From assembly GCF_017114825.1 (NCBI RefSeq), contig NZ_JADEVO010000004.1:124001-188000 (forward strand): DNA of 64,000 bases. Reading direction: 5' to 3'. The position numbers were made by a program, and so were the translations under genes. The number at the start of each line of letters is the position of its first letter. The first letter of the stretch is position 1. The DNA is from Pseudomonas gregormendelii. Its GTDB lineage: Bacteria; Pseudomonadota; Gammaproteobacteria; Pseudomonadales; Pseudomonadaceae. Below, one piece after another: positions 49,195-58,445 of the stretch. The notes below the pieces were generated by a model. That model did not search any database and had not been told where the DNA came from. It saw only the letters and a list, made by a program, of their open reading frames with translations.

Positions 49195-50715
49195 GTGAAC
49201 CGGCCCACGCCAGTAAAAACCGATAACTTCTTTCTGCTGATCTTCCGGGCACTGCGCCATCGCCGTGTACCGATTGCATTACGCATTGCCAGCCATAACG
49301 TGATCCTGGTCGCCCTGGCCCTGGTCATCTACGCCTGCGTGATGGGATTGCAGTTCAAGCAGGCCATGCACGAGCAAGCGGATGCGCTGGGTGAAAGCCT
49401 GACCACGCAAACCGCCACCTCCGCCACTGAGTTGCTGGTGTCCAATGACATCCTCAGCCTGAATGTGCTGCTCAACAACCTGACCAAGAACAAGCTGGTG
49501 GCTCACGCTGCCATCTATAGCGTGGATAACCGCATCCTCGCCGAAGCCGGGCAGCGCCCCAAGCACAGCCTGCTGGGCGAAGCCGAGGGCATGTACCAGA
49601 GCAAGATCACTTTCCAGGACGTGACGGCCGGGCAACTGCGCATCAGCCTGGACATGGATCAGTTCCAGCAGCCGATGACCATCAGCCTGCAGAGCATGGG
49701 GATTCTCAGTGCCATTCTGCTGGCCTTATCCCTCGCGCTGAGCCTGCGCCTGGGTCGGCACATCTCCACGCCGCTGCTGCAACTGCGCGTGTGGCTGCGC
49801 AACATCGACGAATACACCCCGGCCACCGAGCGTCAGGACGAGATCGGCGACCTGGCGCGTCAGCTGCACGCCAACTTCGCCCCGGAGCCCGTTGAACCCG
49901 AGCCGGACCCGGAGCCTGAGTACGAAGAGACAGAAGACGAAGACGAGCCTTCTTTCGAGGTGCGCAACCTGCGTGACCCGAGTTTCGACGAAACCAGGCC
50001 GGTGGCCGGCTTGAAGCCCGCGCCTCGGCAGATTGTCAGCACTGTCGAAGATGACGACGACGAAGACCCGTTCGCCGACCTGCGTGACGAGGCAGTGGCC
50101 AGCGCGCCCAAGCCCGTGGTTAAAGCGCCCGTTTCCAACGTGCCTCAACACAGCGCGGTGCTGGCCGTGCAACTCGGTGCCCAGGATCAACTGCGCCGCC
50201 TGCCCCGTACTCGCCTCGAGGAGTTGCTCAAGCGTTATCGCGACTGCCTCGACCAGGCCGCCTCGCTCTACCAGAGCGAGCTGCACACCCTGAACGACGG
50301 CAGCACCCTGATGCTGTTCCACACTGAAGACAGCGGCGAAGACTACCTGACCAATGCGATCTGCTGTGGCGATTTGCTGCGCGCACTGGGTCATCAGTTG
50401 CAGATCGAAGTGGCCGACTCGGGCATTACCCTGCAACTGCAGCTGGGCCTGACCTTGGGTGACGAGCTGTTCGGTCTGAGCCAGATTGACCTGCTGCTGA
50501 CCGAATCGGCTCAGGACGCCCTGGCCTTGTCTCAACACAGCCGCAACCTGCTGCTGGTGGAACGCAAGGTCGGCGACGACGTGCTGATCCGCCAGCGCGC
50601 GCGGATCCGCCCGATCGCCAGCCCTGAAGGCGCATGCTGCGTGGAGCGTTTGATGGAGCCGTATCCATCGATGCTGGAGCGGCAACTGGCGCGGATGCAT
50701 GAGCGCCGGGCTTAA
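49195..50715 (+). CDS. AhpA/YtjB-like membrane protein with a cyclase-like C-terminus
   Basis: Protein of 506 residues. Membrane segments at about 28-50 (IASHNVILVALALVIYACVMGL) and 165-190 enclose a periplasmic helical region with an LLNNLTKNKLV-type sensor, followed by a short HAMP-like stretch. A very acidic, low-complexity linker (about 225-320, PEPDPEPEYEETEDEDE) joins a C-terminal region (about 320-490) whose blocks LNDGSTLMLFH and LQLQLGLTLGDELFG echo class III nucleotidyl cyclases. The first metal Asp is missing, so catalysis is unlikely. Start GTG 49195. Divergent from serB as for YtjB. Strong terminator follows. Confidence 0.78.
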   Translation: MNRPTPVKTDNFFLLIFRALRHRRVPIALRIASHNVILVALALVIYACVMGLQFKQAMHEQADALGESLTTQTATSATELLVSNDILSLNVLLNNLTKNKLVAHAAIYSVDNRILAEAGQRPKHSLLGEAEGMYQSKITFQDVTAGQLRISLDMDQFQQPMTISLQSMGILSAILLALSLALSLRLGRHISTPLLQLRVWLRNIDEYTPATERQDEIGDLARQLHANFAPEPVEPEPDPEPEYEETEDEDEPSFEVRNLRDPSFDETRPVAGLKPAPRQIVSTVEDDDDEDPFADLRDEAVASAPKPVVKAPVSNVPQHSAVLAVQLGAQDQLRRLPRTRLEELLKRYRDCLDQAASLYQSELHTLNDGSTLMLFHTEDSGEDYLTNAICCGDLLRALGHQLQIEVADSGITLQLQLGLTLGDELFGLSQIDLLLTESAQDALALSQHSRNLLLVERKVGDDVLIRQRARIRPIASPEGACCVERLMEPYPSMLERQLARMHERRA

Positions 50716-50726
50716 GCCCTGATGTG

Positions 50727-50765
50727 AAAAAGCCCGCAGACAAGTGATTGTCTGCGGGCTTTTTG
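50727..50765 (+). terminator. Terminator of the AhpA/YtjB-like gene
   Basis: Perfect stem AAAAAGCCCGCAGACAA / TTGTCTGCGGGCTTTTT around a GTGA loop, ending in a T run, 11 bases after the stop. Confidence 0.92.
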
Positions 50766-50781
50766 TTACCCCCGCTGGCGC

Positions 50782-50955
50782 CATCGCGGGCAAGCCCGCT
50801 CCCACAGGGGTTCTGGGTCCACACATTTTCTGTGGACACTGCGGGTCACCGCAGGAGCAGGCTTGCCCGCGAACTGCCCCCTACAGGGTTCTGGGTCTAC
50901 ACATTTCCTGAGGACACCACAGGTCACTGTGGGAGCGGGCTTGCCCGCGAAGAGG
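50782..50955. repeat. REP cluster with tandem duplication
   Basis: One direct copy (CATCGCGGGCAAGCCCGCTC, from 50782) and two inverted copies (ending near 50872 and 50955). The segment CACAGGGGTTCTGGGTCCAC to GCTTGCCCGCGA (about 50803-50872) is repeated with changes at about 50880-50951. Confidence 0.85.
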
Positions 50956-50989
50956 CCCCCACAGGCAACATCGATCTCCCAAGACAGAC

Positions 50990-51017
50990 AAAACAAAGCC
51001 CGCACAAGGCGGGCTTT
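50990..51017 (-). terminator. Terminator of the PqiC-like lipoprotein gene
   Basis: Stem AAAGCCCGC / GCGGGCTTT with a 5-base loop. On the minus strand it is followed by GTTTTGTC, 20 bases beyond the stop. Confidence 0.88.
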
Positions 51018-51037
51018 GCTCTGGCTTCATTCAGGCC

Positions 51038-51751
51038 TTAAAACCTGAACACTTCCATATCGGTGCGAATTGGCGAAGCCATCGGGATCTTCGGCTGTTT
51101 GTCCTTTTCCGCTGCGGGCGCGGCAGGCTTGGCGGCCGGTTTCTTCGGCCCTTCGGCAACTGGGGGCTGGTTGGCCAGGGGCTTGAGCGCCACCGACAGC
51201 TGCTTGGCCAGCCGTTGCAGCAATACGCCCTGGGCCTGGACCTGCGCCGCCGTGCCGCCTGCGTGCTGCTCCTGCAGATGAATGATGCGGTTGTCCCGCA
51301 CCTGGCCGCGACGGTCGATCAAGCGCCATTGCGCATCGAGGATAGCTGGCTGCGACTCACCCGAATCCAGGCGTGTAATGGTCAACAACACCTGCACATC
51401 CGGCGTGAAGCCAAGCGTCGCCGGCGCCAACACCACGCGCTGGCTGTCCAGGTGACCAGACACCTGGCGTAGCAGCAATTGATCGATGTCCGAAGACAGG
51501 CTGCCAGCCCAACGACCGTCGGTCGAGGCCTGGAGGCTGCCGTCCGGTTGCCGCTGCAAGAGGGTCTCACGTTGCAGGTAGTCGGCAATTGTCACCGGGC
51601 CCAGCAAAACGGCCATGCCGGCACTTTGTGCCGGCTGCACCGGATTACCGCTGTCCAGCTGATACAGCGACACCGGTTGGTGAACGCTGCAACCCGCCAG
51701 GCCAAGAACGCCAGCGAGCATCAAGATAAAAGGAAGGCGCAGAGCAGTCAT
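51038..51751 (-). CDS. PqiC/YmbA-like outer-membrane lipoprotein
   Basis: Protein of 237 residues with a lipoprotein signal peptide and lipobox LAGC (Cys21). The mature N-terminal part (VSLYQLDS; VLLGPVTIADYLQRETLLQR; WAGSLSSDIDQLLLRQVSGHL) is the ABC-type transport auxiliary lipoprotein (DUF330, PqiC) fold, which usually works with MlaD/MCE proteins in lipid traffic. The last 45 residues are Pro/Ala/Lys-rich and probably extended. Start ATG 51751. No MCE or permease partner is adjacent, so it appears to be a single-gene unit. Confidence 0.85.
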   Translation of the reverse strand: MTALRLPFILMLAGVLGLAGCSVHQPVSLYQLDSGNPVQPAQSAGMAVLLGPVTIADYLQRETLLQRQPDGSLQASTDGRWAGSLSSDIDQLLLRQVSGHLDSQRVVLAPATLGFTPDVQVLLTITRLDSGESQPAILDAQWRLIDRRGQVRDNRIIHLQEQHAGGTAAQVQAQGVLLQRLAKQLSVALKPLANQPPVAEGPKKPAAKPAAPAAEKDKQPKIPMASPIRTDMEVFRF

Positions 51752-51885
51752 CGTCCCATCCAGGTGGTTGCCACACGGCTAACCACAGTGAAAATACTCA
51801 ATAAATATGAAGATCGCTCGGCCACGCCGGCGCTTGAAAGGCCGTATCATCCGTGAATATGCGTCCCGACTCCAGCGCGAAAGCG

Positions 51886-51913
51886 TCGATCTACGCGTTA
51901 AATCGTAGATCGA
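51886..51913 (-). terminator. Possible terminator after parC
   Basis: Perfect inverted repeat TCGATCTACG / CGTAGATCGA with an 8-base loop, 14 bases beyond the parC stop. The trailing sequence on the minus strand (CGCTTTCG) is a poor T run, so termination is plausible but unproven. Confidence 0.45.
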
Positions 51914-51927
51914 GCGCTCTAGCACGC

Positions 51928-54195
51928 CTAATTGAGGTTTTCGACGAACAGCGCATCCACTCTCTGAAAGCCTCGTGGCAGTTTGTTACCACGGCGTCCA
52001 CGCTCACCTTTGTAGTGTTCGAGGTCGTCTGCCTTGAGCGAAAGCGTGCGTTTGCCGGCCTGCAGCACCAGTGTGGCGCCATCGGGCAGTACGGCGATGT
52101 CCGTGACATATTCTTCGCGACTGGCTACTCGCTCACCGGGAATGCCGATGATCTTGTTGCCTTTGCCCTTACCTAATTGTGGCAGATCACTGATCTTGAA
52201 GATCAGCAGGCGACCTTCGGTGGTCACCGACGCCAGCCAGTTATGCTCACGATCAGCTACCGGCCGCGGCAGGATCACCTTGGCGTTGTTCGGCAGGCTC
52301 AACAGCGCCTTGCCCGCCTTGTTCTTGGCCTGCAGGTCCTCGCCCTTGACCACGAATCCATAACCGGCGTCGGATGCGATCACGTACAGCGCATCGTCCT
52401 CGGGCATCATCACGCATTCAAAGGTGGCGCCTGGCGGCGGCGTCAGGCGACCGGTCAGGGGTTCGCCCTGGCCACGGGCCGATGGCAGGGTATGCGCCGC
52501 GACCGAGTAGCTGCGACCGGTAGAGTCGATAAATACCGCGAACTGGTTGGAGCGCCCGGCAGCCAGGGCCTTGTACCCATCACCAGCCTTGTAGGACAGA
52601 CCGGTGGCGTCGATTTCGTGGCCCTTGGCGGAACGTACCCAGCCTTTTTCCGACAGCACTACCGTGACTTTCTCGTTCGGCAGCAGATCGTGCTCGGTCA
52701 GGGCCTTGGCCTCGGCGCGCTCAACGATTGGCGAGCGACGGTCGTCGCCATAGGTTTCGGCGTCCTTGATCAGCTCGGTGCGCACCAGTTTCTTCAACTT
52801 GGCTTCGCTGCTCAGCAAGGCTTGCAGCTTCGCTTGCTCCTTGAGCAACTCGTCCTGCTCGCTGCGCAGCTTCATCTCTTCCAGCCGCGCCAGTTGACGC
52901 AGGCGGGTGTCGAGGATGTAGTCGGCCTGGATCTCACTCAGGGCAAAGCGCTCGATCAGCGCAGCCTTGGGGTGCTCCTCGGTGCGGATGATGTGGATCA
53001 CTTCATCCAGGTTGAGGTAGGCAATCAACAAGCCGTCCAACAGATGCAGGCGACGCTCGACCTTGTCGAGGCGGAATTGCAGGCGGCGACGCACGGTCTG
53101 CACGCGGAATTCCAGCCATTCCACCAGCAGCGCGCGCAGGTTCTTCAGCTGCGGCTTGCCGTCCAGGCCGATGATGTTGATGTTGACCCGGTAGCTCGAC
53201 TCCAGCTCGGTGCTCGCGAACAGGTGCTGCATCAAGCCATCGTGGTCGAAATTCTTGCGCGCGCCCGGGATGATCACGATCCGGCACGGGTTCTCGTGGT
53301 CCGATTCATCGCGCAGGTCAGCGATCTGCGGGGCCTTGGAAGGCTTGGCCTGCATCATCGCGGCGATCTGTTCCAGCACTTTGGCACCGGACACCTGGTG
53401 CGGTAATGCGGTAACGATGATGTCGCCGTCTTCGATGTGGTACACGGCGCGCATGCGCACCGAGCCGCGACCGGTCTCGTAGATTTTCAGCAGGTCGGCG
53501 CGGGGGGTGATGATCTCCGCCTCGGTCGGGTAGTCCGGACCCTGGATGTGCTCACAGAGTTGTTCGACCGTGGCCTTGGGTTCATCCAGCAAACGTACGC
53601 AGGCCGTGGCCACTTCACGCAGGTTGTGCGGCGGCACGTCGGTGGCCATGCCCACGGCGATGCCGGTGGTACCGTTGAGGAGGATATTCGGCAAACGTGC
53701 AGGTAATACCAGCGGTTCGTCGAGCGTTCCGTCGAAGTTTGGCCCCCAATCTGCCGTGCCCTGCCCCAACTCGCTGAGCAGTACTTCGGAATAACGCGAC
53801 AGCCGCGCCTCGGTGTAACGCATGGCGGCGAACGACTTGGGATCGTCGGGCGCACCCCAGTTGCCCTGGCCGTCGACCAGCGTGTAGCGGTAGCTGAACG
53901 GCTGGGCCATCAGGACCATGGCTTCGTAGCAGGCCGAGTCACCGTGCGGGTGGAATTTACCGAGCACGTCACCGACGGTGCGCGCCGATTTCTTGTGCTT
54001 GGAATCGGCGTCCAGCCCCAACTCGCTCATCGCATAGATAATGCGCCGCTGCACCGGCTTCAGGCCGTCGCCGATATGTGGCAAGGCGCGGTCCATGATC
54101 ACGTACATGGAGTAGTTGAGGTAGGCACTTTCGGTGAAGTCAGCCAGCGATCGGCGTTCTACGCCGTCTAAGCTGTCTGCAAGGATGTCGCTCAT
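51928..54195 (-). CDS. parC: DNA topoisomerase IV subunit A
   Basis: Protein of 754 residues forming the DNA-cleaving subunit of topoisomerase IV, which unlinks daughter chromosomes. Active-site Tyr127 in MRYTEARLS. The quinolone-resistance region [10 protein letters not shown] has Ser87 and Glu91, the usual drug-sensitive residues. The C-terminal beta-pinwheel (about 500-740) wraps DNA. Start ATG 54195 ([15 protein letters not shown]), only 7 bases after the retropepsin-like gene. Confidence 0.97.
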   Translation of the reverse strand: MSDILADSLDGVERRSLADFTESAYLNYSMYVIMDRALPHIGDGLKPVQRRIIYAMSELGLDADSKHKKSARTVGDVLGKFHPHGDSACYEAMVLMAQPFSYRYTLVDGQGNWGAPDDPKSFAAMRYTEARLSRYSEVLLSELGQGTADWGPNFDGTLDEPLVLPARLPNILLNGTTGIAVGMATDVPPHNLREVATACVRLLDEPKATVEQLCEHIQGPDYPTEAEIITPRADLLKIYETGRGSVRMRAVYHIEDGDIIVTALPHQVSGAKVLEQIAAMMQAKPSKAPQIADLRDESDHENPCRIVIIPGARKNFDHDGLMQHLFASTELESSYRVNINIIGLDGKPQLKNLRALLVEWLEFRVQTVRRRLQFRLDKVERRLHLLDGLLIAYLNLDEVIHIIRTEEHPKAALIERFALSEIQADYILDTRLRQLARLEEMKLRSEQDELLKEQAKLQALLSSEAKLKKLVRTELIKDAETYGDDRRSPIVERAEAKALTEHDLLPNEKVTVVLSEKGWVRSAKGHEIDATGLSYKAGDGYKALAAGRSNQFAVFIDSTGRSYSVAAHTLPSARGQGEPLTGRLTPPPGATFECVMMPEDDALYVIASDAGYGFVVKGEDLQAKNKAGKALLSLPNNAKVILPRPVADREHNWLASVTTEGRLLIFKISDLPQLGKGKGNKIIGIPGERVASREEYVTDIAVLPDGATLVLQAGKRTLSLKADDLEHYKGERGRRGNKLPRGFQRVDALFVENLN

Positions 54196-54202
54196 GCGGG
54201 CC

Positions 54203-54727
54203 TCATCGGTTCGTTGTCTGGCGCAGCAGCATGGTGCCACCGCGCTGAGTAAATTCAAGTTTGTTAAGGGCGCTCATACCAAGCAGCACCTGATTACCTT
54301 CGAGCCCGGGGGCGACCAGCGCGCGAACATCACGCAGCACGATGTCGCCGACCTGCAGCCGGTCGATTCGGGTTCGATAACCCTTGCTCAAACCGTTGGC
54401 GGTGCTCAGGGTCACCCCGAAGCCCTCTTCCAGTTTCAGCTGCTTGGCCATCTCTGCAGGGACCGACACATCTGTCGCCCCGGTGTCGAGCATGAAATCC
54501 ACCGGCTGGCCGTTGATCTGGCCGCTGGCGACGAAGTGGCCCTGGCGATTGCTGGCCAGTTTTACCTCGATGAACCCCTCACCCTGTTCGGAGTCGACCA
54601 CAACATTAGGGTTGTGCTGGCGCGCTTCCCATTCGCCGAAAAACCGCGTCGCCAGAAACAACGCGGCGCACCAGGCCAGCACCATCAGCACCCGGCCGGC
54701 ACGCTTGCCCGGCGTCTGTTGACTCAT
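54203..54727 (-). CDS. Retropepsin-like aspartic protease, TIGR02281 family
   Basis: Protein of 174 residues with one N-terminal membrane anchor (about 12-29, [18 protein letters not shown]), so the catalytic part is probably periplasmic. Active-site [13 protein letters not shown] has Asp81-Thr82-Gly83, and the flap and ILLG-like end ([13 protein letters not shown]) fit single-domain clan AA proteases that act as dimers. Start ATG 54727 overlaps the preceding gene's stop by four bases (ATGA). Substrate unknown. Confidence 0.88.
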   Translation of the reverse strand: MSQQTPGKRAGRVLMVLAWCAALFLATRFFGEWEARQHNPNVVVDSEQGEGFIEVKLASNRQGHFVASGQINGQPVDFMLDTGATDVSVPAEMAKQLKLEEGFGVTLSTANGLSKGYRTRIDRLQVGDIVLRDVRALVAPGLEGNQVLLGMSALNKLEFTQRGGTMLLRQTTNR

Positions 54728-55710
54728 AATTTGCCACTCCAGCCGCCTTCAGGCGCAGCAAAGCGCCAGATGAACGGGCGAACCTCACCATCGACGCGAG
54801 CCCCTGTGTTGTTGTCGACGCCTATCCAGGCGCCCGTGGCGTCCACTACCAGTGCTTCTTCCAGCCCGTAGTCCTGTGGATAACGCCGGCCATCCTGCAG
54901 CAACTCGGCGGCATAAGACCAGCAACGCTCGACCTTGGCCGTTGTTGCATCGCGCCGGCATATTTCGTAGGCATTGCGTTCGAGGGTGAACAGCTTGCCG
55001 TTGAACAATGACAGGTCGGCGAAGTCCAGCGACACCGGCCTTGCGTGGTGAAACTGCGGCGGCTGCGCTCGCTTGCCACCCTCGCTCAGCAGCACACAGT
55101 TGCCGTCACAGTCCCATTGCGTGGCCCCTCGCTTGATCAGCAGCAGGCCGCGGCGATCACGCTCGGCGGCCAGCCATAGCTGGTCGCCTTGCGGGTTGAC
55201 CGCCAGGCCTTCGAACAGCGCATTGAAGCGCAGCAACATGCCCCCGGCCCGCGCCTCGCGGACCAGCCTGGGCGCAATGTTCAACCAGGACGCAGGCCCG
55301 GTCAGCGGCACCTGCAACACGGCCGCATGGGATTCACTGACGATGTAACGATTACCGGCGTTGTCGCAGGTGATGCCTTCGAAGTCCAGGTCGCCGCCGC
55401 GCACGAACGATGCCGCCCAACTGCGCGAGCTCAAGCTCCAGGGCAAACCGCTGGCCGGTGCCACGGGCACATCGATGTGCACGGCTTCGGCCTGCCAGGG
55501 ATCCTGCCGGGTATCGAGACGGTAGATCTGGTCATCGTCGCGATCGGACACCGTCCACAGCTCGTCGCCGCACTGTGCCAGCCCTGACAGGTTGCCGCCG
55601 GGCATGCCGGCCACGGCATGCCCGGACACCAGGCGCAACTCCGGGACCGGGTCGGCCAACGCCGCCGTGCTCAGAAGTAACGCACATGCCAGGGCCAAGC
55701 CAACCCGCAT
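54724..55710 (-). CDS. Esterase-like activity of phytase family protein (secreted)
   Basis: Protein of 328 residues with a clear signal peptide (about 1-19, VGLALACALLLSTAALA). The mature part looks like a six-bladed beta-propeller of the phytase/esterase-like group (PF13449): GDLDFEGITCD, NALFEGLAVNPQGDQLWLAAE, DYGLEEALVVD, with repeated Asp/Glu suitable for metal binding. Substrate unknown. Its ATG (55710) overlaps the parE TGA by one base and its end overlaps the protease gene by four, so both depend on parE translation. Confidence 0.83.
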   Translation of the reverse strand: MRVGLALACALLLSTAALADPVPELRLVSGHAVAGMPGGNLSGLAQCGDELWTVSDRDDDQIYRLDTRQDPWQAEAVHIDVPVAPASGLPWSLSSRSWAASFVRGGDLDFEGITCDNAGNRYIVSESHAAVLQVPLTGPASWLNIAPRLVREARAGGMLLRFNALFEGLAVNPQGDQLWLAAERDRRGLLLIKRGATQWDCDGNCVLLSEGGKRAQPPQFHHARPVSLDFADLSLFNGKLFTLERNAYEICRRDATTAKVERCWSYAAELLQDGRRYPQDYGLEEALVVDATGAWIGVDNNTGARVDGEVRPFIWRFAAPEGGWSGKL

Positions 55711-57614
55711 CAGCCAAGAACCTCGGCCAGGTTGCCTTTGGACTCCAGCCAGGACTTGCGATCGCCAGCGCGTTTTTTCGCCAGCAGCATGTCCATCATT
55801 TCAGCGGTGGCTTCGTAATCTTCCAGCGTCAGCTGCACCAGGCGCCGGGTGTTCGGGTCCATGGTGGTTTCGCGCAGTTGCGGCGGGTTCATTTCACCCA
55901 GGCCTTTGAATCGGGTGACCTGTGGCTTGCCGCGCTTCTTCTCGGCCACCAGGCGATCGAGAATGCCATCACGCTCGGCCTCGTCCAGGGCGTAGAAGAT
56001 CTCCTTGCCGAGGTCGATACGGTACAGCGGCGGCATCGCGACATAGACGTGACCGGCATCCACCAACGGGCGGAAATGCTGCACGAACAACGCGCACAGC
56101 AGGGTCGCGATGTGCAGCCCGTCGGAGTCGGCGTCGGCGAGGATGCAGATCTTGCCGTAACGCAGCTGGCTCATGTCCGCAGCACCGGGATCGACGCCAA
56201 TCGCCACGGCGATGTTGTGCACTTCCTGGCTCGCCAGGACTTCACTGCCGTCGACTTCCCAGGTGTTGAGGATCTTCCCGCGCAGCGGCAGGATGGCCTG
56301 AAACTCCTTGTCCCGCGCCTGCTTGGCCGAACCGCCCGCGGAATCACCTTCCACGAGGAACAGCTCGGAACGCATCGGGTCCTGCCCGGCGCAGTCGGCG
56401 AGTTTGCCCGGCAATGCCGGGCCTTGGGTGATGCGCTTGCGCTCGACCTTCTTGCTGGCCTTCAGGCGACGCCCGGCGTTGTTGATCGCCAGCTCAGCCA
56501 GGAGCATGCCGGTTTCCGGATTGGCGTTGAGCCACAGGCTGAACGCATCCTTGACCACCCCGGAGACAAACGCCGCCGCCTCACGGGACGACAGGCGCTC
56601 CTTGGTCTGGCCGGAGAATTGCGGCTCCTGCATCTTCATCGACAGCACGAAGGCAATGCGTTCCCAGACGTCTTCCGGCGCCAGCTTCACACCGCGCGGC
56701 AGCAGGCTGCGGAATTCGCAGAATTCGCGCATGGCGTCGAGCAAGCCCTGACGCAAACCGTTGACGTGGGTGCCGCCCTGCGCCGTCGGGATCAGGTTGA
56801 CGTAGCTTTCCTGCACGCTGTCGCCGCCTTCCGGCAACCACAGCAGCGCCCAATCGACCGCTTCCTTGTTACCGGCCAGGCTGCCGCAGAACGGCTCGTC
56901 CGGCAGGCGTTCGAACTCGGTGACCGCATCGACCAGGTAGGAACGCAGGCCGTCTTCGTAATGCCATTCGACTTTCTCGCCGGAGGCCTTGTCTTCAAAA
57001 CTGACCAGCAAGCCGGGGCACAGCACGGCCTTGGCTTTGAGTACGTGCTTGAGGCGGCTGACGGAAAATTTCGGCGAATCAAAGTATTTCGGATCCGGGG
57101 CGAAGAAAACACTGGTGCCTGTGTTGCGCTTGCCGACGGTACCCAAGACTTCCAGCTCGGTTTTCTTGTAGCCATCGGCGAAAGTCATCTGGTATTCGTT
57201 GCCGTCACGCTTGACGCGCACCCGGACTTCGGTCGACAGGGCGTTGACCACGGAGATACCCACGCCGTGCAGACCGCCGGAAAACTGGTAGTTCTTGTTG
57301 GAGAACTTGCCACCCGCATGGAGCTTGGTGAGGATCAGCTCGACGCCTGAAACGCCCTCTTCCGGATGGATGTCCACCGGCATGCCACGGCCGTCATCGC
57401 TGACTTCCAGGGAGTGATCGGCGTGCAGGATGACCTGCACCGAGGTCGCGTGACCGGCCAGGGCTTCGTCGACGCTATTGTCGATGACTTCCTGGGCGAG
57501 GTGGTTCGGCCGACTGGTGTCAGTGTACATGCCAGGGCGTTTGCGCACCGGGTCGAGGCCCGAGAGGACTTCGATGGCGTCTGCGTTATAAGAGCTAGCG
57601 CCGGGAGTGGCCAT
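55710..57614 (-). CDS. parE: DNA topoisomerase IV subunit B
   Basis: ATPase subunit of topoisomerase IV, 634 residues. GHKL ATPase domain (VIDNSVDEALAGHA; DDGRGMPVDIHPE; GGLHGVGISVVNAL), transducer, and the TOPRIM domain with EGDSAGGSAKQARD and DADSDG metal residues. A C-terminal part (FKGLGEMNPPQLRETTMDPNTRR) joins ParC. Start ATG 57614 (MATPGASSYNADAIEVL). It lies 48 bases after the YqiA-like gene, in the same order as E. coli yqiA-parE. Confidence 0.97.
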   Translation of the reverse strand: MATPGASSYNADAIEVLSGLDPVRKRPGMYTDTSRPNHLAQEVIDNSVDEALAGHATSVQVILHADHSLEVSDDGRGMPVDIHPEEGVSGVELILTKLHAGGKFSNKNYQFSGGLHGVGISVVNALSTEVRVRVKRDGNEYQMTFADGYKKTELEVLGTVGKRNTGTSVFFAPDPKYFDSPKFSVSRLKHVLKAKAVLCPGLLVSFEDKASGEKVEWHYEDGLRSYLVDAVTEFERLPDEPFCGSLAGNKEAVDWALLWLPEGGDSVQESYVNLIPTAQGGTHVNGLRQGLLDAMREFCEFRSLLPRGVKLAPEDVWERIAFVLSMKMQEPQFSGQTKERLSSREAAAFVSGVVKDAFSLWLNANPETGMLLAELAINNAGRRLKASKKVERKRITQGPALPGKLADCAGQDPMRSELFLVEGDSAGGSAKQARDKEFQAILPLRGKILNTWEVDGSEVLASQEVHNIAVAIGVDPGAADMSQLRYGKICILADADSDGLHIATLLCALFVQHFRPLVDAGHVYVAMPPLYRIDLGKEIFYALDEAERDGILDRLVAEKKRGKPQVTRFKGLGEMNPPQLRETTMDPNTRRLVQLTLEDYEATAEMMDMLLAKKRAGDRKSWLESKGNLAEVLG

Positions 57615-57662
57615 GGGGTCTCGTCGTCCTTTGAAAAAAGTGTTCTGTAGAAAAGGGACCGG

Positions 57663-58271
57663 TCACAGTGCTTTGAAATCAATCGCTTGATACAAATCTG
57701 CGCCAATGCCGGCAAAACTCAACATGGCCGGCAGGTGCGCGGCAAAGCCCTGAAAGCTGTGATCGCCGCCGGCCTGGATGCGCAAGGCACAGGCCCGGTA
57801 GTAGTGCTGGGCGTGGCGATAGTCCAGGGTTTCATCACCGGTCTGCAACCACACCTGATAACGCTGGGGGTCCTGCGGTGCCGGCACTTCCAGCTCGGCC
57901 AGGGCCGTTACATGGTCGTGGGTCAGTTCCCAGGCCTCATCGGTGTACAGGTTTTTCTGCGTCCCCAGGTGCCCGTCGAACATCCGGTGCGGGCTTACGG
58001 CCGGGTTGACCAGCAGGGCCTTCAGGCCATGGCGCTCGGCCAGGTGAGTCGCATAGTAGCCGCCGAGTGAGCTGCCGACCAGCAGTGGCCGCCCCAGCTC
58101 GGCAATCGCCTGTTCAAGCTGACCGATGGCTTCGCGCGGATGATGATGCAGGGCGGGTACCCGCAGCTGATCGCTCAAACCCAGGCGGCCCATCACCGTC
58201 ATCAGCTGCGTGGCCTTTTTCGAGGAGGGCGCGCTGTTGAAACCGTGGATATAGAGGATCGAGCCGGACAT
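57663..58271 (-). CDS. yqiA: YqiA/YcfP-like alpha/beta hydrolase
   Basis: Small esterase-type hydrolase of 202 residues. N-terminal ILYIHGFNSAPSSKKA (oxyanion loop), nucleophile elbow GSSLGG with Ser68, and a C-terminal GGDHSFQGF supplying the His. Probably cytosolic; E. coli YqiA prefers short acyl esters. Start ATG 58271. Upstream of parE, as in enterobacteria. Confidence 0.9.
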   Translation of the reverse strand: MSGSILYIHGFNSAPSSKKATQLMTVMGRLGLSDQLRVPALHHHPREAIGQLEQAIAELGRPLLVGSSLGGYYATHLAERHGLKALLVNPAVSPHRMFDGHLGTQKNLYTDEAWELTHDHVTALAELEVPAPQDPQRYQVWLQTGDETLDYRHAQHYYRACALRIQAGGDHSFQGFAAHLPAMLSFAGIGADLYQAIDFKAL

Positions 58272-58366
58272 TTGAGCTCCCTGTTCGTCGGGTAAAGAAG
58301 GCGGAGTTTACAGGGTGTCGGGGGAAGCGGGGATATCCGTGGAATTTGGAGCGTCTGTGCGAACGC

Positions 58367-58421
58367 CTTCGCGGGCAAGCCCGCTCCCACAGGATATGCG
58401 CTGCGGGCTTGCCCGCGAAGG
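58367..58421. repeat. REP pair (CGCGGGCAAGCCCGC class)
   Basis: CTTCGCGGGCAAGCCCGCTC from 58367 and inverse CTGCGGGCTTGCCCGCGAAG to 58421, with only 7-8 bases between the arms. It lies between cpdA and the YqiA-like gene. Confidence 0.87.
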
Positions 58422-58445
58422 CCATCACGCGGTCCTCAGGAATGA

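Larger units (their letters stand above)
50716..51037. other. Gap holding two terminators and REP copies
   Basis: This 322-base gap contains the plus-strand terminator at 50727-50765, three REP copies with an internal tandem duplication (50782-50955), and the minus-strand terminator at 50990-51017. I see no gene in it. Confidence 0.8.
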
